Positions 23,201 through 43,739 of a stretch of DNA of 64,000 nt are shown piece by piece; positions within the stretch are counted from its first letter, which is position 1, and the number at the start of each line of letters is the position of its first letter. This stretch comes from Aplidium turbinatum. Taxonomy: Eukaryota > Chordata > Ascidiacea > Aplousobranchia > Polyclinidae. Below the pieces are notes generated by a model that saw only the letters and a list, made by a program, of their open reading frames with translations, had not been told where the DNA came from and made no database searches. The DNA lies in assembly GCA_918807975.1 (NCBI GenBank), contig OU964930.1, positions 15,494,372-15,558,371 on the forward strand, in the 5' to 3' direction. A program made the translations under genes and the position numbers.

Positions 23201-23992
23201 TGTATTTTGCTTTCAAGTTTAATTATTTAGTGAAGTAGATTGTTCAGATGTGTGTTTTATCTTCTAAACAAAATAGTATATATGCTATTACAATACAGTT
23301 CATGAGCATAATTAGGACAATCAAAGTCAATGAAAAACGTTTTTTGCCTTGTTTTAAGTTTATTGGTCCTTTACCTAAATTCAAGGCTGATATTATGAAA
23401 TGTTTCAAAAACTTTCTATCAAAAAAGTTAAAACAAATTGTTAGCATGTTATCTTAGTGTTATAATGCCAAGTCTTAGCATTCTGATGTTCTCTAATTAG
23501 CAATGTACGGTATATATATATTAAATCTTCAATTTTGCTGGATTACTATTTTTTCTATGAAAAAACATGACTAATGATTATTTGTCCATTGTGACTTGAG
23601 TGACCTCACTGGTTGTGTGGTCTTCTCCACCATCCCATATCCTAAAGTGTCTGATATATTTACATCATTCAATATGCTGTTGCAACGAAAAAATAAACTC
23701 AATCTGGGGGAGGCTTTCGTATTGCTGATTGACTTTCAATTTTCAAATGTCAATTTCATTAAACTTTAATTTGCATGTTCTATTGTTAAGCTTCGAAGCA
23801 CTTTTTCGTTGTAATACGTGAAGTCGAAATTAAAAAGAGATTGAGTTTGTTTTAATTGTTTAGTGTTTATTAAGAGTTGAGACATCAGTTTTTGTGCATC
23901 GTTCTTCACTTGGCTTAGGCTAGTAGGCTATTTTGTTTGTGTTTTGCTTCTCTTTTCTGACATGTTTGTGGAATTCGTATTAACTCGAAATC
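20290..23992. other. Upstream flank of ACSL, no gene recognised
   Basis: Only short AT-rich frames without domains occur here. An imperfect inverted pair (aaactcaatct near 23698 and agattgagttt near 23838) and an ATTTAAATC-rich foldback near 22350-22410 suggest small decayed transposons. The ACSL promoter should lie in the last few hundred bases, but no core element can be pinpointed. Confidence 0.4.
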
Positions 23993-33038
<9,046 letters not shown>

Positions 33039-33057
33039 TAGTAATTGAACAAAAAGA

Positions 33058-33063
33058 AATAAA
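33058..33063 (+). promoter_or_regulatory. ACSL polyadenylation signal
   Basis: A canonical AATAAA lies 20 bp after the ACSL stop codon. This implies a very short 3' UTR unless another site is used. Confidence 0.6.
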
Positions 33064-33789
33064 ACACATTCTTAGTTACACATAGCAGTATCTATCAAAC
33101 ACGTTAATAGTGTAGTGCAGTACCATGAAAGTTTTCCATTTATGTTTAGGGCAGTTGAGAGTATAATTTGGGCCCGGTTGCCTACCAATGGTCTTTCAGG
33201 CCCCAAATTCACACTTAAAGGAAAACTCACCATATCCAACAAATACGAAGTGGTTTCTTCGTTCTCGACCCCCTTGGAAAGGTTACAGGCTCCCCTAAAA
33301 TAATCCGGGCTTCAATAGTGCCGACCCCCTGTCAACAAAAGTACCCTCTGAACCCCCAGCCAATGCTACTGAACCAAGCGCTTTTGTTGAACAACGCAAT
33401 GGATGGATGTTGTTTCAAAACTACTTCGACTTCATACAGATTTAGAATCACGTTTCGTCTTCAATTGCTGTCAAGAGTTACTGTGCAGCTTACGTTGCAT
33501 GACCAAATTCATTGTGCCCTTTTGATTGTAAGTTGTGTGCGCTTTTCCAGATACGTAGCTTACTAAATTATGTGATGATAGTAGTCAATGATTTCTACGT
33601 ACAACGTATCACTATGACCAATCATTTGTTTGTCGCCGTGTGCTACTTGCTATTGTAATTAAATGATATTCATCGCAAACAGAATACCGTACTTTGGTTA
33701 GCAGCAACCTTCGTCTCTATGTAATAGAGACTCAAACAGGGAAATTAACATCCAAAATAACGGCCGAAGACTTTTGTAGCCACACCCAC

Positions 33790-34003
33790 ATACTTTGGGG
33801 TTCGACTTGATCGGTCTCTTACATACCGCAAACACCTAGAACACTTACGCGGAAAAGTGACAGCTCGCTCTGCTCTCTTGAAACGTCTTGCTGGTACAAG
33901 GTGGGGTGCTAACCCCTCAGTGCTGAGATCAAGTAGTTTAGCCTTAGTCTACGCCCCTGCTGAATACTGTGCTGCTACTTGGTGCAGAAGCGCCCATACT
34001 GAC
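33790..34003 (+). mobile_element. Old non-LTR retrotransposon fragment, left part
   Basis: The frame reads PTYFGVRLDRSLTYRKHLEH...LLKRLAGTRWGANPSVLRSSSLALVYAPAEYCAATWCRSAHTD, the C-terminal RT/thumb region common to jockey/CR1-like LINE pol proteins. It continues after the Gypsy insertion at 44860-45468. The upstream RT and endonuclease are missing. Confidence 0.85.
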
Positions 34004-34221
34004 TGTTGTGTTTTTAGCTCATTCAATCAGAGTCATACTGGAATTCTGTTTTATTATAAAATTGCACAACCAAGATATAGTGTGAAACCTGCAAAGTAAG
34101 CCCAAAACGAGAAGTGCCAATTAACAAAAGCAGGCGGATGAATATTAAGCAAAAGAGAAGACCTGAGGGAAACGAAAACAAAGTACATCGTTTCAATGCA
34201 AATAAACTAAAATACATAACA
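34004..34221 (-). repeat. 3' LTR of the young Gypsy element
   Basis: On the minus strand it starts TGTTATGTATTTTAG next to the polypurine tract and ends AAAAACACAACA. It is 218 bp long and carries an aataaaa on the element's sense strand. Confidence 0.92.
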
Positions 34222-34236
34222 CCTCCCCAATAAAAT

Positions 34237-37200
34237 TTATGACCACCCATAACGAAGAGGTGGTTGGCGTCTTCTCTTTGATCGCCTTAATGTTTGTTCT
34301 TGATGCGATGACGATGATGGATCGTCGGTCGCTATCGGCGTCGATGAGTCCTCGGTCGCTATCGGCGTCGATGAATCCTCGGTCGCAATCGGCGTCGATG
34401 AATCCTCGGTCGCTGTCGGCGTCGATGAATCCTCGGTCGCAATCGGCGTCGATGGAACCGGAAACTCGTCAGCTGTCGATGACGACGTGAAAGTAGTCTC
34501 CCCTGGGTCCCCGTCTTCCGGCGAGATGTAACGCGGACGTAGCTGGTTGATATGGCGTCTCCATATTGGACCTCGAGGGTCTACTGGAACCTGCAAACTA
34601 CGACTCCCGTGTCGCTTCACCACGACGGCAGGAACCCACCGAGGGCTTCGGCTTTGCCTGGAACCAAAGTATAAAGCATAACAAGGATCACCAACATCGA
34701 AGTTAATTGTTTTCCGGTTTTGTTTCCGAGGCGAAGGACTCGTCGATGGTTTCGTGATCTGAGCTGAGAAAGGAAGTAAAATATCTAATTTAGTACGTAG
34801 TTGTCGGTGGTTTAATAACTCACTGGGAGAGTAACCACTGGCATTAGGCGTACGGCGAAACTGCATCAAGAATTGAGTGGTGGCACTTTTAGGCGGTAAC
34901 GACGATTTTCTCAACGCCTGCTTGAAAGTGCGCACCAAACGCTCGGCAGCACCATTCGTAGCTGGATGGTATGGTGCTCCAGTGATGTGGACTATACCCC
35001 TAGCTTTACAATAATTCTTGAAGTCTTCTGAAGAAAACGTAGTCGCATTGTCTGAGACAATGGAGTGGGGGTATCCAAAATGGGCAAAATCCTGCTCTAA
35101 AAGATCAATAGTAACAGACGTCGATACGGAAGAAGTTGGGTGAATAGAAGGATACTTACTATAAGCATCGGTAACAATAAGTCAATTATGACCTAAAAAA
35201 TTAATAGCGTGATCGACATGAATTCGACTCCAAGGCTTCTCTGGAGCTATCCATGGGTGGATAGGAGCCTTGCTTGGTGCAGCTTGATGCTCACCACATG
35301 TAGTACATGTTCGGCAGAGGTCGACAATGTCCGCGTCGATCTTGGGCCAGTAGACTGCTGTCCTGGCCAGCTGTTTCATTCGCTGCATGCCGAAATGACC
35401 TTCGTGTAAAAGAGAAAGAATATCATTGCGAAGTTTAAAAGGAATAACTACTCTAGAACCATATAATAAACAACCATAACATGTTGTTAGAGAATCAGCA
35501 ACTCTTCTAAACTGTTCGATTGGATCGTTAGCATTTGATTTCGCAGGCCATCCTTCTTGCGTAAAGCGAATGATTTTAGACAAGACTGGATCCTTGGAAG
35601 TTTCCTTGCGCAAAGTAGAAGAATCGGAATGACTAACCTGCGAACCCAACGTATCAATTGCACAGACAATATCAACATCATCTGCACTTTCCTCCCCATC
35701 AAAAATTGTGTCATCGTTGGACGGAAGACGGCTTAAGGCGTCAGCATTTTGGTGATGCGTTGTTTTGCGATACTCTATAGTATAACTAAATTGACTCAAA
35801 AACAACGCCCAGCGTGCTAACCGGTTAGCCGCCAGCGAAGGGGTAGGTTTATCTGGACCAAAAAGTGAAAGTAAAGGCTTATGGTCCGTTACCAAAATAA
35901 AATTCCTACCGTAGAGGTACTGATAAAATTTCTTCAAAGCGAAGATGATAGACAAAGCCTCCTTTTGGATTTGGCTGTAGTTTCTTTGAGCCTTCGTCAA
36001 GATTTTCGACACATTTGCTATTGGCCTCTCGCTTCCGTCCGGGGAGCGGTGAAACAGTGTGGCGCCAATGCCCACGCTTGATGCGTCGCACGCAATTCCT
36101 AAAGGAAGCAACGGGTTAAAGTGTACGAGAACATCTTCTGCGGAAAGAAACGTTTTTAATTTTGCAAAAGCGCATTTTTCTTTATGTTCCCAGCTCCAAG
36201 GAACGCCACTCTTGGTTAAATGATATAACGGTTGCGCTACCGTAGAAAATTCTGGGGGCATAAACTTAGAATAAAATTGAACCGACCCCAGAAAAGAACG
36301 TAAGGTACCAGCATTGGAAATAGCAGGCATGTTCAGCACAGCATCGACTTTAGGACCCTTTGAAATCCCATGTTTAGAAAGAACATGACCTAAGTACTCG
36401 ACATTTGCCTGGGCAAATCTACATTTTTTCTTCCTACATCTAAGACCTTTCGAAGATAAACGATCGAGTAGTCGTTTAAGGTTCTGGAAATGCTCTTCCG
36501 CTGCAGCTCCACTTATCAAAATGTCATCCAGGTACACTGCTACACCTGGAAGGTCACTAGTTAAATCATCCATTATCTTTTGGAAATGGCCTGGGGCAGA
36601 AGAGATGCCAAACGGCATAACATTTTGCAACAAAACCCCTCTATGGGTACTTAATGCCAATATTTTTCGACTCTTTGGACCTAACGTAATCTGGTTATAA
36701 GCATCTGCCAGGTCAATCTTAGTGAATCCGTGGCCACCCCCTAGTTTACGCATTAAATCCTCTGGAAGAGGTAAAGGGTGCCTGTGAGTTTTAAGTTGTG
36801 GATTAACTGTCGAAGAATAGTCACCACAAACCTCTAATTTGGATTTCTTACCTTCGGTAGAAGCCTTGCGAACTGGTACTACAGGAGTTCCCCAGTCGCA
36901 AAATTGTACAGGTGTCCAGATACCTTTTTCTATGCCGGCGTCATAGGCAAGAGCTAAGTCTTCTTGAATGGCGAAAGGCACTGGTCTGGGCTTTGAAAAC
37001 ACTGGTTTACAATCAGAGTTAAACTCAATCTCTAATTCGTAATCCTGAAGACAACCTAATTCAGGTTTTAATAAGTCTTCGTATTGGTCACATAACTCGG
37101 AACATGATTTTTGCAAGTTAAAATCTATGTCGTTGTGACGATGAATAGCATGTAAAGATGAAGAAAAGAACTTATCTACCGAAATATCTAGTGCTTGAAT

Positions 37201-38565
37201 AGCATCACGCCCTAATAAGTTAAGGTTAGGGATTTCACATACCATAAATTGAACTGTGGTCGTCTTTCCCGATTTGTTGCAGCTCACTTCGGCAGTGAAA
37301 GATCCAATAATAGGCATCGAGTGCTTACTTGCCGACTGAAAACGTAGCTGCGGAGTCTGCAAGATAGGGTTGCCTAGCTGCGACCAAACTTCAGAAAAGA
37401 TGAAATTTCTCCCTGTAGCTGTATCAAGTTCCATTAAGACGGGAAAAGACTTAATAAAAATTTGAACCTCGAGTTTAGGAACTTTACTCGACGAATTATG
37501 AACAGTATTTACCTCCTGTATGCAGTTGACCTTAGAAGAATCAACTTGTGCGGCTTTTTTACGACATGCGGATTGTACATGCCCTGTAAGTTTACAGAAA
37601 TGACAGGCCGCATTTTTAAATCTGCAGTTGTTAGCAAGGTGATTAGAGTTACCACATCGATAGCACTTACTTTGCTTGTTCGCATTAGCACTGGCCACTG
37701 TAGCTTTCTTGAAAGAATATCGTCTATCGGTGCCTTTAACTTTATGTACCACCGACGGTTCAGTGCCAAACACCGTCTCCTTAGCCACTTTTGCAGCGTC
37801 TTCAGTTTCTATGGCTATTTCAAGAGCACGTGAAAAAGTAAGATCGTCAGGTTTAATTTTAAAGAGAGCTTTAAGAACTGCTTCGTTTCCTACCGAGCAC
37901 ATAAAACAAGTACGCAAAGCTTCATCTAAAGGATTAGTAATAGAAGAAAAGTCGCACGTGGCAGCGGCTTGCCTTATTCGTGCACCCAATTCTGGAACCG
38001 TCTCACCTGGTTTCCGCTTCAAGTTGCTCCAGAAGCGAAATCGTTCACGAATAACGAAGCGCTTAGGGTCGAACTGTGCCTTCATGTAATTCGAAATTTC
38101 CTCCATTGTAAGTTCATTGATTGGCTTTGCTGTAGACTCTTGTGCGGCCAGATTGAGGATCATCTTGTAGATGCTGGCTGACTGGTTAGTGAGGAAAACT
38201 TGAGCCTTCTTATCATCAGGAACGGACTGTGCTTTTACAAATGTGCAAAAACGTGACCAATAATCAGTCCAAAGTTCTAAAGTTGAATCAAACTCACAAA
38301 ATTTTGGAATAGCTTGAGATAATCGATTTTGGTTTTCTGATTCGCATGGAATTTTGAGGGCTGAAATTAACTCCTTCAGTTGTTCTTCATGATGACGTTC
38401 TTGCTGTTGCATTTGTTGTCGTGCCTGTTCTTCTTGCTGTTGCCTTTGTTGTTGCGCCTGTTCTTCTTGTTGCTGCCTTTGTTGTCGCGCCTGTTCTTCT
38501 TGTTGCTGCATTTGTTGTCGCATATGTTCTAGCTGCGACTGCATTAATTCAACCACCTTGTCCAT
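34237..38565 (-). CDS. Gypsy gag-pol coding region
   Basis: Domains in order: an N-terminal glutamine-rich coiled region (QQQEEQARQQ repeats), a retrotransposon Gag core, two CCHC knuckles (CYRCGNSNHLANNC and CHFCKLTGHVQSAC), an aspartic protease region, reverse transcriptase with the active-site block VYLDDILISG, RNase H with IACDASSVGIGA and VTDHKPLLSL, an integrase zinc-binding HHCC segment (HEGHFGMQRMKQLA...CTTCGEHQ), the integrase core ending YHPATNGAAERLVRT, and a threonine/serine-rich tail with 27-bp repeats. gag and pol appear fused in one frame for most of the length. It is a fossil coding region, near complete but not fully open. Confidence 0.9.
34318..34455. repeat. 27-bp minisatellite in the Gypsy pol tail
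   Basis: About five units of the type gatgaatcctcggtcgctat plus cggcgtc are in tandem. They encode repeated IATEDSSTP. Units are near-identical, so the array expanded recently. Confidence 0.9.
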
Positions 38566-38997
38566 ATTGTAAATAATTTAAAAAAAACTAGAACTTGTAG
38601 AAAGTAAAACTCGTAGGGACTAAGACTGAACACTTCTGCGTACCACTGTAAGTTTCTCGTTCAGACGTTCAGCATCCCATCCTCGTCGCCAAATAACTCT
38701 GTTGTGTTTTTAGCTCATTCAATCAGAGTCATACTGGAATTCTGATTGATTGATTGTTATGGTTTGTTTTATGTCGCTTTACAACATCTAAGGTCTTTTA
38801 GCGACAGTCATTATTATAATAGCTATTTAGCACAGTTAGAGCACAACAGGGCATAGTGAAGGGTGCAATACGATACAGTAGTTTGAATACATCATTAGTG
38901 GAAAAGAAATTCTTGTAGGAGGTTAGGCCCACGAAAGTCAGGTACTTCTTTGGAATTGCACGCTTGGTGTTACAAACTGAAACAAAATAAGGAAAGC

Positions 38998-39081
38998 CCA
39001 GCCAGCAAATCAATCGCCTTCCACACCGATTCAGTGTCCAAAGACGCTGAATCAATGTAAGAGACGATCGTTCTCTGGCTG
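38998..39081. repeat. Foldback palindrome in the LINE 3' region
   Basis: The arms cccagccagcaaatc and ctctggctggg flank an inner pair, gattcagtgtc and gacgctgaatc. The inner sequence is the core shared with the dispersed palindromes at 4.7 and 57.6 kb. Confidence 0.6.
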
Positions 39082-39146
39082 GGAGCAGACACGACACGGG
39101 TGCACTACAGTATAACATGGACGATTACAGTGATTAAAATAATAAT

Positions 39147-42100
39147 TTAAATAAGCTTATTGCAGGAGTTTATAAAAGCCAGCAGATGTGTAGTAGTTGG
39201 ACGATTTTCAGCAAAATTTTTCACCGATATGTTTATTCCATACTTGCTCAGATTTTGTTCAAGACACTTCCTTTGAGTTGCATATTTACTGCAATGAAAT
39301 AGAAAATGATTCACAGTCTCAGGGCTCATACATGTGTCGCATAGTCCAGAAGTGTGGCATCCGATCTTGAAGAGGTGTTGGTTTAAACGGCAGTGACCGG
39401 TGATGAGTCTAAAGACGGTTGGATGGTCAGGTACTTTGTTTGTTCCTGCACTTTTGGTGTCAGGATATATAGATTTGTAGAGTTGGCCTGTGGTACTGTT
39501 TATATAGTGATTATTCCATTTTTGCAGAGCTAGATCTTTGGTGAGGTTTTTGACTTCACTTAGGCTGAGTTTTGTGTTTGCGGAGATGGGGGTAATGGCT
39601 GATGTTGGTATTGCTGGTATGGCTCCTGAAGCAAGTTTTGCTAAGAAATCAGCAGTTTCGTTTCCAGGAATGCCTACATGACTAGGAACCCATAAAAACT
39701 TTACTTTTGTTGTATTTGATATAATGCTGGAATGAAGCAGAAGTATGTCATTGATTAAGCTGTGCTTTGTCCAGGTTGGATTTGAAATCGTCCGTAGTGC
39801 ACTTAAGCAGTCGCTAATGATGACCGACTTACTTTGTTTGGTCTCTTTTATCCATATAAGTGCAGCCTTTATTGCAAACAGTTCGGCACTGAACACAGAT
39901 GCGGATCTATTAATTGTGAAACAGCGTTTTATTCCATAGCGGTTTACAAAAAAGGAAGATCCGGTTTTCGTGTTGGTCTTGGATCCGTCTGTATATATGT
40001 TGAGAAATTCTGAGTAATTTTTTGTGAGGTGCTCAGCGACTATTCCAGAGATGGCATTTGGATGGTCAAGCTGGGAGGTTTCAGTCACAAGGGTGTAGTC
40101 AGTTATGGGTATATAGACTTCCCAGGGTGGGATAGATGGTTCTTGGATGAGGTTTACGGTAATATTCGTGTCTATTGTCTCGGTGAGGGAATGGAATGGT
40201 TGGTAGTTACTTATGTTGGTCAAATTTCTTGGCAAACTTTCCTCGAGGATGTCATGTGCTGGGTGGTGTAAAAATGTCAGAATGTGGGCTTTGTAGTTTA
40301 GACAAAGTTGCTCGTATCTAAGTGACAAGGGTAATTCATTGCAGTAGTGTTGTAGGTTTGAAATTGGGGTACTTTTCATTGCTCTGGAGCATATTCTTAG
40401 AGCTTCATTTTGTAATGTCAGAATTGGTTGGAGTGTGGTTTTGTTTGTGGCAAAATATGCTTCCATACCATATTCAATAACCGATCGTATTATGGCTCTG
40501 TAGATGTAAAGCAGTGCTGATTTTCCTGCTCCCCAGTTTGTGCCCTTCAGTACACGAAGGACATTTAGTCTTGATTTGGATTTTTCTGCAACATGTTTAG
40601 CATGGATGCTATACTTTCCATTTGACTGAAATGTGATTCCAAGGTATTTGTAGTCTTTTTTGATGGGGATTAACGAGTTTTTTATTTCGAGTGTACACGG
40701 ATCATATTTACGTTTGTTTGTAAACAGCACAACCGCTGATTTGTTTGCGGAGATCTTGAAGCCCCATTTATCACACCAGTCTTTGGTTTTTGAAAAGTCA
40801 GATTTGATTATATTAGACAGAGTTGAGATGTCTTCTCCTGTTTTCCAAAAACAGAAGTCATCTGCAAAAAGTGCTGTAGAAGAGGTAATTAAGTTTGGTA
40901 AATCGTTGATCGCTACGTTGAATAGTAATGGACTAATAACGCTGCCTTGAGGAATTCCGTTTTCTAGTTTTCTTGTGGTAGATAAAGCTTTGACAACCTT
41001 GACTTGAAAAGTACGATTTGACAGGAAAGATTTGATCCAAGATAGCATGGCTCCTTTGATCCCTAGGTCATATAGTTTTAGGAGGACTGCGTCGTGATAG
41101 ACCATATCATAAGCTTTCTCAAGGTCAAGAAATACAGTTTGTACTGATTCACCGCAAGATAAGGATTTTTGGATGGTGTCGTGGAGTCTGATAATATGAT
41201 CTGTCGTTCGACGTCTTTTTCTGAATCCAGACTGTTGAAGATGAAGTAAATTGTTTTGTTCTAGGTACCATCTGAGGCGATTAGTTACTATTTTCTCCAT
41301 AGTTTTGCAAAGGGTGCTGGTTAAAGAAATTGGTCTGTAGGAGGAGGGTATACCCGTTGGTTTGTTTGGCTTATGAATTGGGATGATGATTGAATGTTTC
41401 CATTTGAGTGGCAGTGTACCTGTCGACCAGACGTAGTTAAAGAAGTCGAGGAGGATATTCAAACTGCAAGGGGGTAGATGACATAACATTTGATAGTAAA
41501 TGCCGTCCGCACCTGCAGCAGTGTTTTTATTACCTTTAAGGACTGTCTTCAACTCGTTCATTTGCAGGGGTGAATTGTAAGATTTATTGTAGAAATGGGT
41601 TGCCAGTTTTGATTGTAGATTGTTCGAGATTGAAAGACTGAAATTTTCACGGAATTTTTTTGAATAGTTGGTTGAGCTGCTAACTGAGAGAAATTGATCT
41701 GCAAGGATGTTGGCTTTGTTGGTATCACTTTCTGCTTTAGTGGCAAGAGTGGGAATTCTTTTGGTTTCCTTTATGCCTGAAAATTTTTTAATAATTTTCC
41801 ACACTTTGTCAAGCTTTGTTTTACTATCGAGGGAACAGCAGAAATTGTTCCAGCTTTCTTTTTTTGCTTGGATGATGGTTTTTCTGGCAATTGCTTGGAG
41901 GCGTTTAAAGGCTTGGATGTCTGTTGGGTGTCTGGTACGATGAAGACGTTGTAGTGCTACTTTTTTGTTCCTTACTGCTCGTTTACAATTGTCATTCCAC
42001 CATGGAACGCCACTTAATTTGAATGGTTTGGTTTTAGGAATTGCTATAGACGCGCAGAGTTGGATAGTTTCGGAGAGGTTTTGGTTAAATGTATTTATAT

Positions 42101-42875
42101 CATTTGAGACAACAGAAGAATTTAGCTTTTCTTGGCATAATTTGGAATACTTTGCCCAATCAGCTCTTTGGAATGCCCATGATGGTACAAACTCTGCATT
42201 ATGTGGGGAAGAAACATTGACTGTAGTAGCGACTATGCAGTGGTCACTACCCAAAAATTCATTGGTGACATCGGTGATGCATTTGTGACCAAGGGAAGTA
42301 GAAGCAATAGTGAGGTCTAGAGTGTTCCATCGGATTTCCGGCTTATTTAAAGACATGTGGGTGGGAACAGTGGTGTTGAGGATTACTGCGTCATGATTTT
42401 CAACTACTTCAAGTAGAGCATACCCTCTATTATTATTGTTGTTGCACCCCCACATGACATGGTGGGCATTGAAATCACCGCAAATTAATAATTTTTTATG
42501 GTTAGTGAAAATACAGTTTATTTGGTCACCTGCAAATGAGTTTGTGGGTGGGTTATATATACTGCATACAGTTAGGTGTTCGATTTTAATTGCAATAATT
42601 TCCAGCCGTGGGTCTGCATTCGGGATGGGTAGCTCTGTAAAGGAGATATTTCTTTTAATGCAGATTCCGACACCACCTCCTTTTCCCAAGTGAGCAGGTC
42701 TGTCTTTTCTGTAGAGATGATATCCATTAATATTAGGGGAGTATTTAGGAGTTAGGTGTGTTTCTTGTAAGCAAATGATATCCGGTGGGGTTTGTGAGCT
42801 TGCTATTAGTTGATTCAATTCCGGGATTTTCCTATAAATTGACCGACAGTTCCACTGCCACACTGTGAAGAACAT
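39147..42875 (-). CDS. LINE ORF2: endonuclease, reverse transcriptase, RNase H
   Basis: The 1242-aa polyprotein starts MFFTVWQWNCRSIYRKIPEL, an apurinic-type endonuclease (ICLQETHL, CGDFNAHH, SDHCIV). The central RT has KPTGIPSSYRPISLTS, FLDLEKAYD, GIPQGSVISP and the catalytic FADD. The C-terminal third has an RNase H (IYTDGSKT, AELFAIKAAL, ISDCLSAL, WVPSHVGIPGNETAD). After it comes a CCHC-type segment (CDTCMSPETVNHFLFHC). An APE-EN, RT and RNase H order with such a terminus fits the I/LOA/Nimb group. The frame is fully open. The ATG overlaps the ORF1 stop as TAATG. Confidence 0.93.
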   Translation of the reverse strand: MFFTVWQWNCRSIYRKIPELNQLIASSQTPPDIICLQETHLTPKYSPNINGYHLYRKDRPAHLGKGGGVGICIKRNISFTELPIPNADPRLEIIAIKIEHLTVCSIYNPPTNSFAGDQINCIFTNHKKLLICGDFNAHHVMWGCNNNNNRGYALLEVVENHDAVILNTTVPTHMSLNKPEIRWNTLDLTIASTSLGHKCITDVTNEFLGSDHCIVATTVNVSSPHNAEFVPSWAFQRADWAKYSKLCQEKLNSSVVSNDINTFNQNLSETIQLCASIAIPKTKPFKLSGVPWWNDNCKRAVRNKKVALQRLHRTRHPTDIQAFKRLQAIARKTIIQAKKESWNNFCCSLDSKTKLDKVWKIIKKFSGIKETKRIPTLATKAESDTNKANILADQFLSVSSSTNYSKKFRENFSLSISNNLQSKLATHFYNKSYNSPLQMNELKTVLKGNKNTAAGADGIYYQMLCHLPPCSLNILLDFFNYVWSTGTLPLKWKHSIIIPIHKPNKPTGIPSSYRPISLTSTLCKTMEKIVTNRLRWYLEQNNLLHLQQSGFRKRRRTTDHIIRLHDTIQKSLSCGESVQTVFLDLEKAYDMVYHDAVLLKLYDLGIKGAMLSWIKSFLSNRTFQVKVVKALSTTRKLENGIPQGSVISPLLFNVAINDLPNLITSSTALFADDFCFWKTGEDISTLSNIIKSDFSKTKDWCDKWGFKISANKSAVVLFTNKRKYDPCTLEIKNSLIPIKKDYKYLGITFQSNGKYSIHAKHVAEKSKSRLNVLRVLKGTNWGAGKSALLYIYRAIIRSVIEYGMEAYFATNKTTLQPILTLQNEALRICSRAMKSTPISNLQHYCNELPLSLRYEQLCLNYKAHILTFLHHPAHDILEESLPRNLTNISNYQPFHSLTETIDTNITVNLIQEPSIPPWEVYIPITDYTLVTETSQLDHPNAISGIVAEHLTKNYSEFLNIYTDGSKTNTKTGSSFFVNRYGIKRCFTINRSASVFSAELFAIKAALIWIKETKQSKSVIISDCLSALRTISNPTWTKHSLINDILLLHSSIISNTTKVKFLWVPSHVGIPGNETADFLAKLASGAIPAIPTSAITPISANTKLSLSEVKNLTKDLALQKWNNHYINSTTGQLYKSIYPDTKSAGTNKVPDHPTVFRLITGHCRLNQHLFKIGCHTSGLCDTCMSPETVNHFLFHCSKYATQRKCLEQNLSKYGINISVKNFAENRPTTTHLLAFINSCNKLI

Positions 42876-43674
42876 TAAATTATTAGTGATTTTAGCATGT
42901 CCGAGTTTGTTAGAAATCCCATTCTAGAACCTGCTGCGTCGGCGATAATTTGAAAAATGTCAATTTCTTTATTTTGGCTTTGAGCGAACGTTGTCTTTGT
43001 AATCACTTCTGCTAAAAAAGCAAGAAATAGGATTGGGTTATTTATAAAGTGGCCGCTCTCGTCTCCTACGTTGGTTGGTTTTGAGGGTCCGGGTTTTTCC
43101 ATTGTGACTGGAGTTATATTTATACTGTCATTAGTTTGGTTAGAGGATAGATTTTTATTCAATTGGCTTGTTTGAGTTGTGCTTGCTACAAGAGGAGGGA
43201 AGTCCAGATCATAACTTGGCATTTCTGTATTTACAGCTCTTTGCTGCTTGCAGGCTTCAGCATATGTTAAGTTCTTAGTGGTTTTCATTTTCTGAATGGC
43301 TTTTTCTTTCAAGTACTTGGGGCAGTTTTTAGAAATAGCGACGTGATTTCCACCACAATTTGAGCATTTTACTGCCATACTTGGGCATTCATCATGCCTG
43401 TGTTGTTCACCGCATCGGAGACATTTGGTTTTAGATCTGCAGAATTTTGCTATGTGTCCAAATCGATTGCAGTTGTAACATCTTAAGGGTTTTGGAATGT
43501 ATTGCGAGACTCTAAATCGTTGATAACCTATTTTTATTGTGTCTGGTAGTGATTTGCTATTGAAGATTAGTAATACAGTAGTAGATGCAATTAGTTCAGA
43601 CGATTCAGAATTTCTTTTATTAAACCTTTTAACCGACCTTATGTTCGCATCCTTCAGTGCCGCAAGAATATCTC
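42875..43674 (-). CDS. LINE ORF1, N-terminally truncated, zinc-knuckle protein
   Basis: It encodes an RNA-binding ORF1p with three CCHC knuckles (CYNCNRFGHIAKFC, CLRCGEQHRHDEC, CSNCGGNHVAISKNC) preceded by an RRM-like segment (ILAALKDANIRSVKRF...IKIGYQRFRVSQYI). The LINE begins at 43674, inside this protein, so the true N-terminus is missing. The open frame nevertheless continues upstream to an ATG at 43735 in LTR sequence, giving a fortuitous fusion of 286 aa. Confidence 0.88.
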
Positions 43675-43739
43675 CATACTGGAATTCTGTTTTATTATAA
43701 AATTGCACAACCAAGACATAGTGTGAAACCTGCAAAGTA

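Larger units (their letters stand above)
38745..43674 (-). mobile_element. I-like LINE, 5'-truncated, inserted in the Gypsy LTR
   Basis: A perfect 15-bp target duplication, catactggaattctg, flanks it (38730-38744 and 43675-43689). On the minus strand it carries part of ORF1, a full ORF2, a 3' region of about 400 bp with a foldback palindrome, and a short (AATC)n tail directly at the target duplicate. ORF2 is open over 1242 codons, so the insertion is recent. The 5' end falls inside ORF1, so it is truncated at the start, as is usual for target-primed reverse transcription. Confidence 0.92.
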
